Below, one piece after another: positions 1 through 11,409 of a stretch of 64,000 bases of DNA (its first letter is position 1; every line of letters starts with the position of its first letter). The stretch is from Microglena sp. YARC (Eukaryota > Chlorophyta > Chlorophyceae > Chlamydomonadales > Chlamydomonadaceae). The position numbers and the translations under genes were made by a program. The notes under the pieces were generated by a model. It did no database searches, was not told where the DNA came from, and saw only the letters and a list, made by a program, of their open reading frames with translations. Location: assembly GCA_022414725.1 (NCBI GenBank), contig CM039463.1, forward strand, positions 28,464,569-28,528,568, given 5' to 3'.

Positions 1-408
1 AAGTTTGAAGATAAGGATTATTTCCTTAGTGGGTCTAGAATTAAGAGCAGTGAGAAAAGTAAATTGTCTCTCTTTTTGATCTACGCTCAGAGCACAGCTG
101 TGTGTATCGATTTTAAGAACATGGTTACAAAGGTGTATTTGAAACACCTTGACAATGTGAAAGATCTGGAGGACTGCCCCATGGTAAGCTTCTTCAAGGG
201 CTCAAATTTGAAGCAATTGCTTGCCAAAAAAAGCCCCCCAGGTATATTTCGTGTCCCTGTTTGTATGCGTTTGTGTTTTTCTGCAGCCTCAGAGGTCCCT
301 AAGTTGGACCTGCAGGTTTATTACCGGTATATGTATCCTAGCAGTATAATTGTACTTGCAGTAAATATCAGCTTTATTAGGGGTCCATATGGTTCGACAT
401 GCTATTAG
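1..408 (+). CDS. Unrecognised open frame at left edge, possible exon of the duplicated segment
   Basis: The frame is open from the first base to 408, and its counterpart in copy B (16882-17343) is also open. The two differ by a few amino-acid changes (V/E, D/G, C/Y). The first ~80 residues are lysine-rich and globular-looking; the rest looks like non-coding sequence read through. I recognise no family. It lies about 1.8 kb upstream of the helicase Walker A motif on the same strand, so it could be an upstream exon of that gene or simply chance. Conservation between copies mostly reflects recent duplication and is weak evidence for coding. Confidence 0.25.
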   Translation, partial: KFEDKDYFLSGSRIKSSEKSKLSLFLIYAQSTAVCIDFKNMVTKVYLKHLDNVKDLEDCPMVSFFKGSNLKQLLAKKSPPGIFRVPVCMRLCFSAASEVPKLDLQVYYRYMYPSSIIVLAVNISFIRGPYGSTCY

Positions 409-2136
409 TCTGATGATGCCTTTTTGGCGAAACATCTTATGGTGCGCTTTACAGGCCGTACCATACTGACCTTGCTGGCGGGCCCTGAGGCCGCCGGCTC
501 CTATTGCAATTAGTTCTGGCAAGTCCATCTTGCCTTTATCTCAACACTATGGTTGTACTATATGTGTAACAACTGTGTCGCTACCTACTGTGCCTCTGCC
601 CCATCATCTACGAGAAGCAAGAGAAACTTCAAAACATGTCACCTATGTAAACCCGTGTCTCTTTCCTCCCCTTAATGACCACGTTTTGCAGTTGAGAATA
701 CAAGTCGGACCTCCCCCCCTCCCCCAACCACTCAGTACTCTCTCAGGCTCCAAGCTAGATACGGCCATCCACTTACGTATTGTATCAAATTACTCATTTT
801 AAATGAGATCAGAGGCTTTATTTACATACGACAGATATGTAAACCTGTGGTAGATCCTGTTATGCTACAACATGTAGCTGTAGCATGACGTGTTACAAGG
901 CACGCGAGAGAGCTGCGTGGCTGGCCTGGATGACTACCAGGCCAAGCCACGAGCTGTGTGCTAGCTAGTGCCCCTGCTGGGTGAACACGGCAGGCCCGCT
1001 GTAGACCCTGACCTAGTTGTACTGGTCTACATGTACTGGCGCTCTCTTGTTATCACTATCGAGTATCAATATTACAGCTCCTAGCTTAAAAGGTGCATTC
1101 TTTTAACATCCAAGAGTCCCATATACCGTATATTGTCAACACTGTATATCTTGTTCGTTAAACAGATAGAGAGATATTTTATCACCAGTCCCAAAACTCA
1201 GCACCACATTCCAAGGTAAATCCAAACCCAAGGATATTTGGCCGTGCAGGTACAGGATAAGGCAAAAGAATGAATGTCCATTGTAACCCAGAACGTCATC
1301 ACTGTAAAGGCCCAAATACCTATATTTCTTGCATTCGCTGACCACCGGTAAGAAAACTTATAAGTAACGAGGTGTAGATCTGAAGGCCAATGACTATGAT
1401 AAAGGAGGACTTTTTATGGGCACATTTTCAGGGTTATGGAGGAGAAATGTTTAGCAGATATCATGGATGGCTTCACTCAGCAAACTATTGAATTTAATGA
1501 TACTGGAGGAGGGGGGGGGGAGGGGGGAGGAGCAAGCAATTTGCTGCTCGCCGTCTTCCACTTTGCCTAAGTAGGCTAGTAGGCTACCCCTGGACTGTAG
1601 CATACTAATACACAGACGATAGGATGATGTACATCGCTTAGTACTCTCTAGTAATGATCCGATATGACGATGATGATACATTTTTCTGGGCAGTTGTAGA
1701 CTTGTAGATTATAAAAATGCAATGGATGAATGGACACTTGTTGTAAGTCTGTAACATACTTTTCCACGTTTCTTGTCCCTACAGTCTCCAGTCTCCAACC
1801 AATTTGGGGGTCCCAAGTAAACGCCCCCATTAAAAACGCCCCCAGTAAAAACTCAAAAAAGGCAGTTGCGTGAAATAAGCATTTTTAAAGGGCCCATTTG
1901 TAAAACTCAGATTGTTCAAGTGAACTTCGTGCTGGTACGCAAAAGGCGGTTGCAATATAGAAGCAACCAAAAATGACCCAATGTAGTACCCTAGTTCGTT
2001 TCTCCTTTTCGATTTCCCAGGTGTAATACATAAGCTGAGGTATCAACGCACACAACCTAACATAGTATTGCGCCTCCTCCTATCGAAGAAGAGGATTCCA
2101 AAAGGGAGAGAGAGAAAGAGAGAGTGTTGTTACCGG

Positions 2137-2137
2137 T

Positions 2138-2171
<34 letters not shown>

Positions 2172-2180
2172 TTGTTGTTG
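2137..2180. repeat. (GTT)n microsatellite, copy A
   Basis: This is a GTT trinucleotide run just upstream of the helicase, with one GTT-to-TTT interruption. The copy B equivalent at 19074-19136 is longer. It is followed by GTTGGCCAACTAGAAGAA, also found at the same place in copy B and alone at 23294-23311. Confidence 0.9.
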
Positions 2181-3014
2181 GCCAACTAGAAGAAAGTAAT
2201 TGTTAGTGCATCCAAGGCCCTGGTGGACATGGTAAGTCACATGTGATAACAGCCGCAATAGCATACTTAACTGGCCATATGAAGAAGAAAGTAATTGTTA
2301 GTGCATCTACAGCCTTTGCTGCCGGCCTGATTGGGCTTAATGGTTTAACCACTCACTACGCATTTGGATTCACTTCTGCTGCTTGGATCCCTGTGTCTAA
2401 CCATGCTGTCAACATGTTCATAGATTTGGCAGATGTGGTCTTCATAGATGAGGTTAGTATGTGCCTAGGTGGTTTCTTGCAAGAGATCCATCAAAGGTCT
2501 ATTGATGCGTCCGCGATGAGTAACGATGAACCATTTGCAGGTAAGGTGGTTGTGTTTTCGGGAGATGTCCACCAACTGCCCGCTGTCTGTGTTGATAGGA
2601 GTTGCACAGATATGTCCAAATGTCCCCATCAGCCCTACCGGTGGCCCATGTGGAACCTTTTCAAGGAGTTATCGTTAAACACCAATCACCGCCAGAATCC
2701 CAATGCCCCCGAGTTTATCAACGCTTTGAACCATATGCGATGCGAACGGTTTGAACTTGGCTGCCAGCACCTTGAATTGCTGCAAACGAGGGTAGTCCCT
2801 CTCGATAGCGACTTCGAACCATCCGAAGATGCGACTATTGTAAGTGGTTTGAACAAGGATAAGGACGAGTATAGTTTAGCTCAGCTAAGGAAATATTTCC
2901 CTGCCGAAGGTATTGTAACCATAAAGGCCAACGACTCAATCTTGCGAGCTGAAAGAATAACTCCCCTAGATATAGAATTTTTGGAGGAAAAGCTCGAGCA
3001 GCGTGCATCATACC

Positions 3015-3025
3015 GAAAGGTCTTG
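3015..3025 (+). repeat. LINE target-site duplication, left copy
   Basis: GAAAGGTCTTG is identical to 14187-14197. It occurs once at the matching point of uninterrupted copy B, so the duplication was made by the insertion. Confidence 0.95.
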
Positions 3026-3287
3026 AAATTGAAATTGAAATTGTTACATCCGTGTAGAACCGTTACTCACAGGACGTGAAGTTAAGGACACCATAGCATA
3101 AGCCGGAGCTAGCTATAGTCACCGTAGGGCCATCTCAGTAAAAAGAATTACCACCGATGCCTGACCGGCAGGCACCGTAGCCACATCATGCCAGTGCAGC
3201 TTAATACGGGGTTTTTCACCCCGGTTGGGAAGCACCGACACAATGCAGCTGGCAAGACAAAACCTGAGAGGGGGGACGGTCTGTGTG
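3026..3287 (-). mobile_element. LINE 3' end and (CAATTT)n tail
   Basis: This stretch follows the last nuclease frame. It contains frames without clear meaning and ends in three CAATTT units (plus-strand AAATTG, 3026-3043) directly against the target duplication. A short tandem tail instead of poly-A is seen in several non-LTR clades. Confidence 0.7.
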
Positions 3288-4227
3288 CTAGTCCCCGGGT
3301 ATCGACCCGGGGTGTGCTTCCATAAAACGTCTGCACTGTAAAATACTCTGAAAGCTAGTGATGGTGTGGGAGTGGACTGTGTCCGCCAGTTTGAGGGCAC
3401 ATGATCTCTGAAGTCCAAGAGTGGTCATAGAAGTCAAAAAAGAGGTTGGAATAGTACCAGTTGTTCCAACGGTGATAACCTCATAGTGAACAAGGTATCC
3501 AGCCGATCTAAGGCCATTTACTAATTCAACATGCTGGGCGTGTTTAGTGATAAACTTAGTAGCATGGTTGGTATCAGAGCAGTATCCAAGCTCAAGAACC
3601 CAGAGTTCTTTATCAGACATACAGGTAGGAGAGTCTATGTCAGGTAGGACGGCAAGGTCTCATTCTCTTCCAGTCCGCTACAGTAATAGTGGAGGGGCGT
3701 AACCAGTCAGGGAGACGTTTGCCCAGGATCCCCCTGGGGAGGTCCTCTTCCTTGCCAGCGTCCATGATCATTCTGCGGGATCCCAGGGCTCCGGTGCAAA
3801 TGGCCTTGTGGATGAGTCGCACTGCGGCGTCATGTCTCTTGATATAGAGCCCCTTGAAAGTCCGGTGTGTGCAGCCCGCCAGGATGTGGCCCGCCCCGTC
3901 CTCACAGGTGTGGCAAATGGGGCATAGGGAGTTCGTGGGTGGATGAGTGCTTGTAATATAAGGGAGTTTCCAGCGGAATGCAAGTTTACGGTTCCACAGT
4001 CTACCCCAGCGGGCTTTAAGGATGTGGAATTTAGTTTTATGTTGGATAAGGGTTGAAGTCCAAAATTTGTTACTTGCATGAGGAAGTTGGTGGGGAGTGT
4101 TATCAGCCCAGGTGGTTGCGTAAATCCCTGTAAGAGGGTGTTGGCCAAGGTGGCAGCTAGTGGGCAGGTTAGAGGTGATACCTTGTGTAAGGTTAGGTGC
4201 TAGGATGCGTGGGGGAATATCTCCCAT
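3288..4227 (-). CDS. LINE ORF2: CCHC knuckle and restriction-like endonuclease (RLE) region
   Basis: The frame 3640-4227 carries CPICHTCEDGAGHILAGC, a CCHC-type knuckle, followed by KRLPDWLRPST. After a frame change near 3650 the frame reads LPDIDSPTC, then ELWVLELGYCSDTNHATK and TKHAQHVELVNGLRSAGY. A PD, an E-containing hydrophobic strand and a downstream K follow the knuckle, as in the PD-(D/E)XK nucleases at the C-terminus of R2-like and Dualen elements. Together with the upstream APE this would be a second endonuclease. Assignment to RLE is by motif order and spacing only. Confidence 0.65.
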
Positions 4228-4942
4228 GGGTGTGCGAGGAGGTTGAACTGTGGGCCAGTAGACATTGTGCGGGGGATTTCCCCAGTGTTGTCAGTAAAAT
4301 TGGTGGAGGCAGGGTGCTCAGCTGCCTTGCGTGCCAGAATGTCTGCCCTGTCATTTCCAAGGATACCTGTGTGGGAACGGACTTTACAAAGAGTGGTGTG
4401 TGAGCCATGCAGGATGCGTTGAATGAGGTGTTTTTGAATTGATTGCAGAAGTTCAGTATGAATGGAACGGGTTGTTGTGGTAGGGTCATGAATCATTTTT
4501 TAATAAGTTGAAGAGAGCAGAGGCTGTCTGTATGGAGTGTAAGGGATTTGTCGTAGTCAATGTTGAGAAGGGCTTGGTGGATGGCTACCAGTTCTGCCCT
4601 GTTGTTAGTTTTGGTGGCCCCTATTCCCCCAGGGTTGATGGTGTAGCTTTGTCCTGCAGCCGGGACATATACTGCAGCACCTATTTTACTAGGGTGCCCT
4701 GGTTTACCTTTTATTAGGCTACCATCTGTGTAGACCTGGAGGCCTGAGGAGGGGTAGCTAGGTGAAGACAAGGGTGAGTAGTGGTAAGAAGAGAGGAGGA
4801 GGGTGTTGGTGGAGTGGAGTTTGCCAAGGATTTTTGGCAAGAGATTTGAGTTTCCGGGGGTAAGTAATGACAATGTCAGAGAAGGTAAGAGTGGGAGGTG
4901 GAGTGATAGTAGAGGGCTCCCAGGATGAGGAAGGCTTTGCAT
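4200..4942 (-). CDS. LINE ORF2: RNase H domain
   Basis: The frame 4493-4942 contains LQVYTDGSLIKGKPG (first Asp), NNRAELVAIHQALL (Glu) and LTLHTDSLCSLQLI (second Asp). The frame 4200-4496 adds KVRSHTGILGNDRADILA, the His/Asp C-terminal motif. These are the four D-E-D-H/D landmarks of RNase HI. The enzyme degrades the RNA template after first-strand synthesis. A frame change at about 4495 separates the last motif from the first three. Confidence 0.9.
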
Positions 4943-5240
4943 GTAGTATGTCCATTGGTCAATAAATCTGGGAGTTTAGGAAAATAGGTATCTTGGCTGT
5001 GGGGGTTGCATATAAGGATGAGGTGTAGTTTGTGGGTGGAGGGTGGAGTGTGAGATTTGCTGCCAAGCCAAATTTCAGAGGTAGTATAAAATTCAGACTG
5101 CGGTCTGGAGTCAATATAGTGAATCCAGGAGTGGTGGAGGAGGGTTTTGTAAGGGGCAGCAAGGTCGTCAGGGAGGAGCATCAGGGTGCAGGTAGGGCTG
5201 AGAGTATTTTCAGCATGGTCAGCACTGGCTAGGGCCCACC

Positions 5241-6095
5241 TTAGAGCTTGGTGTGCTTGTGTCGTGGAGTTAGGAATGTCCACCAGTGAGCCCCCAGTCC
5301 AGATGGTAAGAAAGGGGTCTTGGTTGGAGCCAAAGAGCTGATCAGCAGGGCTGGTAGAAGAGAAGCTGGTGAGGCTTTGGTCGTAGCTAAGGGGTTAGAA
5401 GTACGATGGTGAGTAATGCCCAGAGCAGCTGCTGCTTGGTAGAGAAAAGGAGAAAGAGTGTTGGTAGCAGCAGGAGCAACTCTGTATCTGGTGAAGAGGG
5501 CAGCTAAGTCAGTGTGGTATGTTCCTCCTTGGGTCAGTTGGTTCCATTTGGTAGGGTGGTGATTTTTGAAGTGGTCATAGTTTTGTTTGAGAGAGGTTAG
5601 TCTGTTGTTGGGAATGTGCCCAAGACAGTGACCAGTGGGGTTATAACGATATGAAACGTTGGTGTGTGTGTGTGTGGATTGGTCATCCAGAGTGGTGAGG
5701 ATGCCTGTTTGTATAATGTAGGCTGAGGGTGGTTGAATGTCCCAGTCTGGGTGCCTGTCGTGTGTGTCAATTTTCAGAAGTTTGTGAACAAGGTTGTGGT
5801 TGTCAGCATTAAATCCTGGGAGGGTGGCCCATTGGCCTTGTTGTTGAAGGTTAGTAAGGTGGGTGTCCTTCCTAGGGTTAAGGTGTGTGGTTAATGGGGG
5901 AGTAGTTTTAAAAGTGTGGGTTAATTGGTCGTATGCTGGTTGTCCCAAAAGTTCAACAAGGTGAGACGCATTGTGAGATTGGGTTTCCAATGTATGGTGG
6001 AGGTAGTGGAGGTAAGAGATGTGCTGTGGTGGATGCTGTATCCCATGTGTGTGTAGGAGTTGATATGTTCGTTGTGCATGATGGTTGGGGCCCAT
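5241..6095 (-). CDS. LINE ORF2: region between RT and RNase H
   Basis: This frame of 284 codons is rich in H, T and L, with repeated TH/HTH runs and a YNPTGHCLGHIPNNRL stretch. It matches no domain I know but lies in line between the RT thumb and RNase H on the same strand. The segment 6284-6805 upstream is likewise open and of low complexity, and 4876-5283 downstream continues it. I read this as a rapidly evolving connector. Confidence 0.5.
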   Translation of the reverse strand: MGPNHHAQRTYQLLHTHGIQHPPQHISYLHYLHHTLETQSHNASHLVELLGQPAYDQLTHTFKTTPPLTTHLNPRKDTHLTNLQQQGQWATLPGFNADNHNLVHKLLKIDTHDRHPDWDIQPPSAYIIQTGILTTLDDQSTHTHTNVSYRYNPTGHCLGHIPNNRLTSLKQNYDHFKNHHPTKWNQLTQGGTYHTDLAALFTRYRVAPAATNTLSPFLYQAAAALGITHHRTSNPLATTKASPASLLPALLISSLAPTKTPFLPSGLGAHWWTFLTPRHKHTKL

Positions 6096-6623
6096 TGAAC
6101 GTGGACAACAGTGGAAGTGACTAGTTTGTCGTCGTTGTAGGAGCGCTTGCCCGCCAGCTCGTGATGTGCAGGGCTTTGTATTGGGATCCGTAGGTAAGGT
6201 GGAGCAGGCGCGCCGGTGGTGCAGGTGCGCTGCTGTCGGGGGATGTCATGGCCTCGCGGATCCTGTCAGGGTGTGAGGTGGAGTTATTCTATATGCACGG
6301 TAAAATTTAGAGGTGGAGGAGTGACGGATCCAGGATTTGCACAAGTAGTGGCGTGCTGCCCAGGTGGCATCACTGCTGGGGCAGCCCCATGCTTGGTGCG
6401 CGTGACTGCCTTCGGTCTGCGTGGGCCACGCCCACCATTGGTTTCCTTCCAGGTCCCCAATGGAATCCGCCTCGTAGTCTGCGTCAGTAACAGTGGCGTG
6501 AGGTTGGTAACGCTGGTGGGTGGGGTGGAGGGTTCAATAGAAGCAGGAGATTTAACGTTATCGGTTGTGTTCTGCGCAATTGCGTAACCGGGCGCAAGTT
6601 GTCGGTGTGAGAGGGGAAGTGGG

Positions 6624-7563
6624 TCAGAGTGTATTGGGGAGGCGACAGTTTGGAGGGAGGAGAGGTGAGCGGTGAGGCGGTTCAGGGACCGTTTGTGGTG
6701 TTTTAGTAACTTTGTGTAAGGTGATAAGAGAGAGATCTGTAGTGCTGACAAGGTGAGTTCCCATGGGGGTGACCAGGTCATGGTATGAATAGATGGCCAG
6801 GTCATGGAATGGAGTCATGAGTGATACAGGGATTGCCTGTGGAGGGAGAGGAAGAGAGTGTATGTTAAGTTTGTCAAGAAGTTCTGTGTCATTCCAAGAA
6901 ATTGTTATGTCAGATTTTTTAATAATTTCCAGCTGGCGGGCTAGGGACATATACTTAAGTTGCTTGCGGGATAGAGAGAGAGGATCTAGAGTGGTCATGG
7001 TGGAAGTTGATTTATTAAGGAGAGCTCTAGTGAGGATTCCCAGGTGACCTTGGTCGTTCATGGACTGGGTGAGGGCTGTTGCAGTAATCTGGGTGTATTC
7101 AGTGAGTAGGGAGGGCACCCCTAGTCCTGCCTCTGTTTTAGGGAGGTGGAGTGCTCTTGTCGGAAAAGATCTGGGAAGGGAGCAACAGAGTTTAACTGTT
7201 TTTAATACTGCTCTGTCAATGACGTGAATGTCGGTTAGTGAGAAGGGAGCTACTATCATGGGGTATTTAATAGCTGCTCTGACACATTGTAAAATTATTC
7301 GTAAGCATTGGGTGGGGTTGCCCTGTTTTTAGCTTTGGTGAGGATACTCAGCCCTTTATTGTGAATGTTTCAATAGTAGAGTGGAGTTGAGTTTTCCAAT
7401 TTAAGGTAAGTGAGATGTGAACCCCCAAGTATTTGTAGGCTTGGTCAGGCGGCTGGTAGGTAGCATAGGAGTTTCCTAGTGGAATTTTATCTAGCCTTTG
7501 TTTGAGAGTGTTGTTGTGAGTAGGTTGAGAGGGGTGTGATTTGTGGAGTATGCCACTGACCAC
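6624..7563 (-). CDS. LINE ORF2: RT thumb and downstream region
   Basis: The frame 7348-7563 gives YKYLGVHISLTLNWKTQL, the usual LINE motif after the palm. The frame 6624-7259 gives SLPRSFPTRALHLPKTEAGL, then GVPSLLTEY and the MNDQGHLG / LTRALL block. That pattern (L-P-x-x-x-P-T ... GLGVPSL) is the region after RT in many non-LTR elements. The two pieces are in different frames, so at least one indel separates them. Confidence 0.75.
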
Positions 7564-7639
7564 ACATTTGGTGGCGTTAAGAGGAATGCCCGACCAGATG
7601 CTAAAAGTTTGAACTTTACCACATTAGATGCGAAGGTCC

Positions 7640-8489
7640 TCTGAGCTGGCGGTTAGGACAGCAGTGTCGTCAGCATACCCCAAGCTGCTGGTGTGGTGTT
7701 CATCTGCTGTTTAGAGGGTAGGGATGCTGCTCTGTATCCTCGTCCCCCAGAACGGAGCCATCTGTGTAGGGGTTCTAGAAAGATAATGAAGAGTAGGGGG
7801 GAGAGAGTATCCCCCTGGATGGTGCCCCTAGTGATGGGGATGGGGGAGCCAGGTGTAGTGTTAAGGAGAATATGTGTAGTAGAGTTTGTGTAGATTCCTT
7901 TAATAGTGTCTATAGTGTCGTGGGTGTAACCCAAGCTGTGCATGATGCAGAGAAGTTTTTGGTGATCAATCATGTTAAAAGCAGAGCTAAAGTCGAAGTA
8001 GGCAGCATAGAGGTCCTGGTGGAAGAGGGCAGCGTCCTCAATGTTGTGGAGTAGGTTCAAGAGTTGTCTATAGGTACTTTTGTCTTTTCTGAAACCTTCT
8101 TGGCAGGCGCTAAGAATGTGGTTGGTTTCAGAGTAGGTAGTAATAGTGTTAGTAACAAGGGAGGTCCAGAGTTTGGCTACAGCATTGTTAAGGCCTATTG
8201 GCCTGTAGTTTTGAGGTAAGCAAGGATCTGATTTTTTGTAGTGCATGACTGTGTGTGAGGTTTTCCAGCAGTCTGGTGTTTCTCCCAGGATCCATACTAG
8301 CTGCATGAGTTTGTGTATGATGAGGTGCATTTCCTGTGGGAGGCACATTAGTAATTCATTAGGTATGCCGTCTGGGCCAGTGGCTTTGTTGGTAGAGAGT
8401 TTCCTAATACGGTCAGCATAGGTGGTTGAGGAGGAGAGAAAGGTGTAGGGAGAGGCAGTGTTTTGTATGGAGTTGGCTGGAGTTTCCAA
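7640..8489 (-). CDS. LINE ORF2: reverse transcriptase fingers and palm
   Basis: The motifs appear in order: NKATGPDGIPNELL (RT2), HYKKSDPCLPQNYRPIGLNN (RT3), then AYFDFSSAFNMIDHQKLL (motif A with the catalytic Asp). TRGTIQGDTLSPLLF follows (motif B). The frame changes after GYRAASLPS, and YADDTAVLT (motif C, catalytic DD) lies at about 7666-7677. The polymerase makes cDNA at the nicked target. The break before YADD makes this copy inactive as read. Confidence 0.9.
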
Positions 8490-8598
8490 GTGGTATTTGT
8501 CTGTGTGTATTTCCCATGGAGGGGGGTGGCGTGTCGTGTATAGTCATCTGAGATGGGTGGAGTGGGAGGTGACATGAGTTTTCCCATATGTTTAGTCA

Positions 8599-9459
8599 TT
8601 ACTTCCAGGAGACCCTGGGTGCTAGTGCTGAGTGTGTGTGTGGATGCGTCCAGTAGAGCAGTGGGTGTGTGTGTGTGATTTTCAGGAGAGAAAAATACCT
8701 GTGAGTTTGTCGTGCTTGTGTACTGAGGCGGCGTCGGAATTTCTTAATGGAGGCGGTTGCTCTCTCCTCTTTGAGTGCAACCTGCATGTGACGTAATTCT
8801 GTAATACTTTGTTTAATATCAGCAGTTAAGGAGAGACAATAGTCAGAGAGGAGTAAATTTTGAAAGTGCTGTTGTATTTTAATTTTAGTGGTAGGTGAGT
8901 ATGTGCCTGCCGTGTGAGGTGTGCTTCTAAGTTCCATGTATAGTTGTTGGTCAAGGTGGTTGGAAGCTGTTCGGAGTGCTTTAATGTGTTTAATATGGTA
9001 GTTAAGTCTTCTGTAGGTTTTGGCAGTTTGTCTTGGCAGGAAGGTGCCTGGTGTACTAGGCTTGGTAGGGCAGGTGTCAGTCATGATGGAGAGAGCTTGG
9101 TGAAGAGTGACCATGAGATGATTTGTCATGCTGTTAAGGTCTTCTGGTATGGTGGCTTTGAGTTCTTGTCTAATAGATTGAATGTGTGCAGATGTTTTAT
9201 CTTCTCCCAGTAAAGTTTGTGCTATAGTCCAGGCTTTATCTATGTTAATGTGGCTGTGCTGGAATTGATGGAGAAATTGATTAGAGATGGCTTCTTTAGC
9301 TTTGGCCATGTCTTGTTGCTTGAGAGGAAGCTGCAGTTGAGGTGTTGGATTGTGAGGTGGTATGTCAAGGTTAGGAGGGGGAAAGAGAGAGGAGGTAATG
9401 TGTTGTTCCAGGGTCAAGTGGTCCAGTGTGTCTCCCATTTGGTGTGCAGTTTCTGTCAC
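8599..9459 (-). CDS. LINE ORF2: linker between APE and RT
   Basis: This open frame of 286 codons is helical and rich in Q, H, K and T. It includes a YRRLNYHIKHIKALRTASNHL-type stretch and KEERATASIKKFRRRLSTQ. In non-LTR elements this position holds the poorly conserved segment between endonuclease and RT; the basic helices fit that. It gives no catalytic motif. Confidence 0.6.
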   Translation of the reverse strand: MTETAHQMGDTLDHLTLEQHITSSLFPPPNLDIPPHNPTPQLQLPLKQQDMAKAKEAISNQFLHQFQHSHINIDKAWTIAQTLLGEDKTSAHIQSIRQELKATIPEDLNSMTNHLMVTLHQALSIMTDTCPTKPSTPGTFLPRQTAKTYRRLNYHIKHIKALRTASNHLDQQLYMELRSTPHTAGTYSPTTKIKIQQHFQNLLLSDYCLSLTADIKQSITELRHMQVALKEERATASIKKFRRRLSTQARQTHRYFSLLKITHTHPLLYWTHPHTHSALAPRVSWK

Positions 9460-9497
9460 CGTGGTTGCAGTTGGGGGGTTGATGAGAATGATGTCAT

Positions 9498-10110
9498 CTA
9501 TCCTGCTACTGTAGGAAGTGTTGTCTGAGTAAGTGTGGGGACGTGGTGACGGTTGAATGTGAATTGGATATTTATTAAGGTGTTGATAGTGGGGCTGGTC
9601 CTCCAGGTGCTTGATTGTGTTGCTTCTATCAGTAAGGTAGTAGGCTGCATTCCAGTCTCCCCCTGCAATATAGTGATGAGAGGGGTTTGGGATATAATGT
9701 AGTGAATGTGTTCATAAATTCGGGCTCTTTTGGCAGGGTCATTGCAGGGCATGTAGACGCCTAAAATGTGGGTAGTGTTGTTAATAGTTTGATGAGTGAG
9801 ATGACCAGCTATGTCAGGGGGACTTCATGTTTAATTGGATGTGTAGTAAGAGTCTTTTTTATAAGTGTGATAACTCCAGCTGAGCGGGTTACAATGTTGT
9901 CTGCATTGGTAGCTTGCTTAATGGTTTTGCTGCTGTGATGAAAGTGGTAGTCAGATAGGTCTTGTTTGATCATATTAATTATACCTGTGTTGTTAGAGGT
10001 GAGTTTTGTTTCGGTGAGAATAGCAATGTCTGGCTCATTAGTTCGAATATGGTCGTAGAGTGTTTCCCAGGATGAGAAGATGCCTCTGCAGTTGGAAGTG
10101 ATAATGTTAG
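9498..10110 (-). CDS. LINE ORF2: AP-endonuclease-like (APE) domain
   Basis: The end of the frame 9809-11188 reads NIITSNCRGIFSSW, then PDIAILTETKL, matching the N, E and ET landmarks of APE/EEP nucleases of non-LTR elements. A further ITRSAGVI-like strand follows. After a frame change the frame at 9498-9752 gives a GVYMPCNDPAKRARIYEHI block and a degraded GE/GDFN-like motif (ILQGETG). APE nicks the target DNA to prime reverse transcription. Frameshifts near 9800 and 9500 break the copy. Confidence 0.7.
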
Positions 10111-10739
10111 TGAGATAGAGTGCAGTTTGCTGCTGTTGAACAGGATATGAGGTAGTGTGGGTTATTTTAATTCTTTTCGTTGGAAGGGTTTTTTGTGGTG
10201 AGTCTGGGGGGAGTAGGTTTCTTGGTAGGAGGTTCTGCTCCAAAGATCCTGCTCTGGCGCATCTTGTTGCTGTCGGGTATGGCAGGTCTAGTAGGGATAG
10301 GAAGGTTAGTCTTGGAGGTTGAGTTGTATCCCTGGGTGTTTTTTTGGTGGTCGGTGATTTATGTGTAGAGTTTGAGTGGAGGGAAGTGGGGTTGCAACGG
10401 GTAGAGGTTCTTTTAGGTTTCTTAGATTTGGGAGGCTCCTCATCATCAGAGACAAGGTCTACAGTTTCTGTAGGAGCTGGGGGCTCTATAGGATCTGCAG
10501 GGTGAATGTGATCTGTAGGGTGTGGAAGGTCTGAGAGAAGTTGTTGAAGTTGTGAGGAGTCTGTAAGATCCATCTGGTCTGTAAGAACTATCTGGTCTGA
10601 GGAGTCGGTAGCATTGTGAGTAAGAGTGGTAGGTAGGTCTATAATGATAGTTTGAGTTGGGTTGTTTGGTTCATAGTAAATTTCAGGCTGGAAAAGTTGA
10701 GGGCAGGGTAGTCCAGATGTGTCTGTAAGGGTGTAAATG

Positions 10740-11259
10740 TGCCCTTGAAGATGTTGCCAGTCAGGAGGCTTCAGGGGATAGGGGCCTTCAGAGTTCATAC
10801 CCCACCACTCACCGTCCAGTTGCTTAATGGCCTTAGCATGTCCATATCCAGAGTGATAATGTAGGAGGAAGCAAGAGCAGTTGGTAGGGATGCGTTGTAG
10901 GATCTGCATCTGTGAGCTGCCCAGCATGATACCTTCAGAGTAGGTCAGTGAAGTCCCTGCGATTTCTGTGTGGGGGCTAATATGGTGGGGAATGTATCTT
11001 GGGTTGGTGTGCTTAGTAAGGAGGCCAAGGTGAGATTTGTTGGAAGAAAGGTAGAAATTAATAAGATCGCTAGAATAGTTACCAGTGAGACTGTCATAGT
11101 GCCCTTCTAGGGTCCATTGTTGGCACGTATAGTTGCGCACATGAGTGTCTAATTTTACAGAAAAGTCTAGGATTTTCGTCAAGATCAAGAGCTTTGTACC
11201 CCAGGTAAATGTTGATGGAGTGTATTTGGCAGTTGGAGTCGATTTGGGGTTCCCAATAT
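10740..11259 (-). CDS. Second Josephin-like domain in the LINE, frameshifted
   Basis: A second copy begins YWEPQIDSNCQIHSINIYLG at about 11259. The frame is lost near 11150 and the domain continues in the frame that starts at 11188. It ends with GHAKAIKQLDGEWWGMNSEG. The Q-x4-C-x2-H-x2-N opening and the H-x10-W-x3-N-S ending match the first copy and the Josephin layout, here with Asn instead of Asp at the acidic position. A shared middle stretch (GIMPGS / GIMLGSS) supports tandem duplication of the domain. It then leads into a P/T-rich linker before the APE domain. Confidence 0.65.
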
Positions 11260-11409
11260 GGGAGATTGGTGCGGTGGGTGGTCTGGGTTGTTTGTACGGC
11301 GGGGGTGGGGGTGGTGGCTTGGTCCTCCTCCATGGGGTCCTCCGGGAGGTCCTCCTCCATAGGGTTGATGGGGTTGTTATCTAGCCATGCTTCATTGGGT
11401 TGTCCTGGT

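Larger units (their letters stand above)
1..3025. repeat. Segmental duplication copy A, left part (runs off the left edge)
   Basis: Position 1 matches 16936, and the two copies stay nearly identical up to the LINE insertion at 3026. Copy A then resumes at 14198 and ends at 15151 where copy B ends at 20936. Differences are scattered substitutions plus a different length of the (GTT)n run. Apart from the helicase, 409-2190 contains no gene I can support. It holds an imperfect hairpin at 916-951 (14-15 bp arms, 7-base loop), a G-run near 1500-1520, and 1563-1615, which resembles a dispersed repeat end seen elsewhere (TACCCCTGGACTGTA). Confidence 0.9.
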